DNA of 64,000 nucleotides from an uncultured Eubacteriales bacterium (GTDB lineage: Bacteria > Bacillota > Clostridia > Oscillospirales > CAG-272). The translations under genes and the position numbers were made by a program. The notes beneath the pieces were generated by a model. That model was not told where the DNA came from. It ran no database searches and was given only the letters and a program-made list of their open reading frames with translations. The stretch lies in NCBI GenBank assembly GCA_948467545.1, contig CAOKER010000004.1, positions 111,952 to 175,951 of the forward strand, read 5' to 3'. Shown piece after piece: positions 63,580 through 64,000 of the stretch (its first letter is position 1; every line of letters begins with the position of its first letter).

Positions 63580-64000
63580 ATGGAAGAGATGAAAACGCTT
63601 GAGCTTTTGTGCGGAGCCTTTGGTCCGTCCGGGATAGAGAGCAATGTCACGGATATAATTAAATCGGAAATAAGTCCTTATTCGGATTTTGTCGATATAG
63701 ACTGCTGCGGAAATCTGACGGCTCACTTTTCGGGAGGAGGACATAAAGATAGAATTTTACTGTCAGCTCATACCGATGAACCGGCTTTGATGATAAAGAG
63801 GATTGATGAATCAGGCTATTTATATTTTGACTCGCTTGGAGTTCTTGACATGCGCTATCTTTACGGGAAACGCGTAACCGTCGGAGGAGAGCGGGATAAA
63901 CTGTCAGGTATAATTTGCTCGAAACCGCTTCATCTTTTATCTCGTTCTGAACGTGACAAAGTTCCAGATACCGGAATTTTGTATATTGACATCGGGGCGT
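63580..64000 (+). CDS. M42 family aminopeptidase, copy 2 (cut by window end)
   Basis: The frame from ATG 63580 stays open to the end (140 codons). It starts MEEMKTLELLCGAFGPSGIE, a typical M42 opening, and has LLSAHTDEPALMI with the His and Asp metal ligands and the inserted dimerisation/PDZ-like domain beginning at about residue 80. AGAAGGG lies 12 bases upstream; an in-frame ATG at 63568 is directly on that site. It shares only the family pattern with copy 1. The rest of the gene lies beyond the window. Confidence 0.88.
   Translation, partial: MEEMKTLELLCGAFGPSGIESNVTDIIKSEISPYSDFVDIDCCGNLTAHFSGGGHKDRILLSAHTDEPALMIKRIDESGYLYFDSLGVLDMRYLYGKRVTVGGERDKLSGIICSKPLHLLSRSERDKVPDTGILYIDIGA

Noticed and set aside
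1..64000. CRISPR arrays, toxin-antitoxin pairs, restriction systems, rRNA and tRNA genes
   Set aside because: I looked for regular spaced repeats, typical paired small ORFs, methylase motifs and cloverleaf sequences and found none that hold up.

Overview
The window looks like a chromosome segment of a low-to-moderate GC, spore-forming, Gram-positive-type Clostridia member (Oscillospirales-like gut or rumen bacterium; inference). Evidence: an alpha/beta-type small acid-soluble spore protein, a Bce-type peptide-antibiotic sensing/efflux module, a DacF-like D,D-carboxypeptidase, Lgt and several lipoproteins, the rimP-nusA-ylxR-ylxQ-infB operon order, a type-A-like RNase P RNA, and AGGAGG-type ribosome sites with frequent TTG/GTG starts. 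No rRNA, tRNA, CRISPR array or intact mobile element was found.

Layout. 0-0.5 kb: start of an exported protein and a HIT hydrolase (minus). 0.6-5.8 kb: DUF1858 protein, trmK, Nif3-like, pyruvate kinase, RF2 (with no programmed frameshift) and an acidic-tailed membrane protein. 6-9.7 kb: a Cys/Asp-rich membrane protein, the spore protein, then an AT-rich, gene-poor stretch with a sigma-like regulator, a GAP/LysE-like membrane protein and two gene relics (one a serine recombinase); this looks like a decayed island. 9.7-14.5 kb: a wall-facing DUF5722 protein and a GH172 (DUF2961) enzyme. 14.8-23.7 kb: two near-identical Gfo/Idh/MocA oxidoreductases interleaved with a split Bce module (response regulator - oxidoreductase copy - histidine kinase - ABC ATPase - permease), then an SGNH hydrolase. 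24-35 kb (minus): the translation/transcription operon rimP-nusA-ylxR-ylxQ-infB, a zinc-ribbon protein, a PrsA/SurA-like foldase and mfd; diverged copies of one intergenic repeat lie inside this block. 35.7-43.1 kb: one 7.4-kb gene for a GT84/GH94 cyclic beta-1,2-glucan synthase-like protein. 43.3-48.7 kb: lgt, folD, a D,D-carboxypeptidase, pgi and a small P-loop protein. 49.2-52.4 kb: birA and a membrane protein joining a prenyltransferase-like toroid to DUF4430. 52.5-58.6 kb: YhaM nuclease, ribokinase-like kinase, polysaccharide-deacetylase lipoprotein, a conserved-looking unknown, a YerB-like DUF3048 lipoprotein and two tandem SGNH esterases. 58.8-64 kb: nicotinate phosphoribosyltransferase, RNase P RNA, murD and two tandem M42 aminopeptidases, the second cut by the window end.

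Most of the window is housekeeping. The parts that deserve a second look are the antibiotic-sensing module with an oxidoreductase wedged in it, promoter-plus-hairpin leaders in front of rimP-nusA and lgt-folD, the shared intergenic repeat, the DUF5722/GH172 carbohydrate locus, the prenyltransferase-like/DUF4430 surface protein, and the decayed island around 7-9.7 kb. I did not find a clearly new defence or secretion system.
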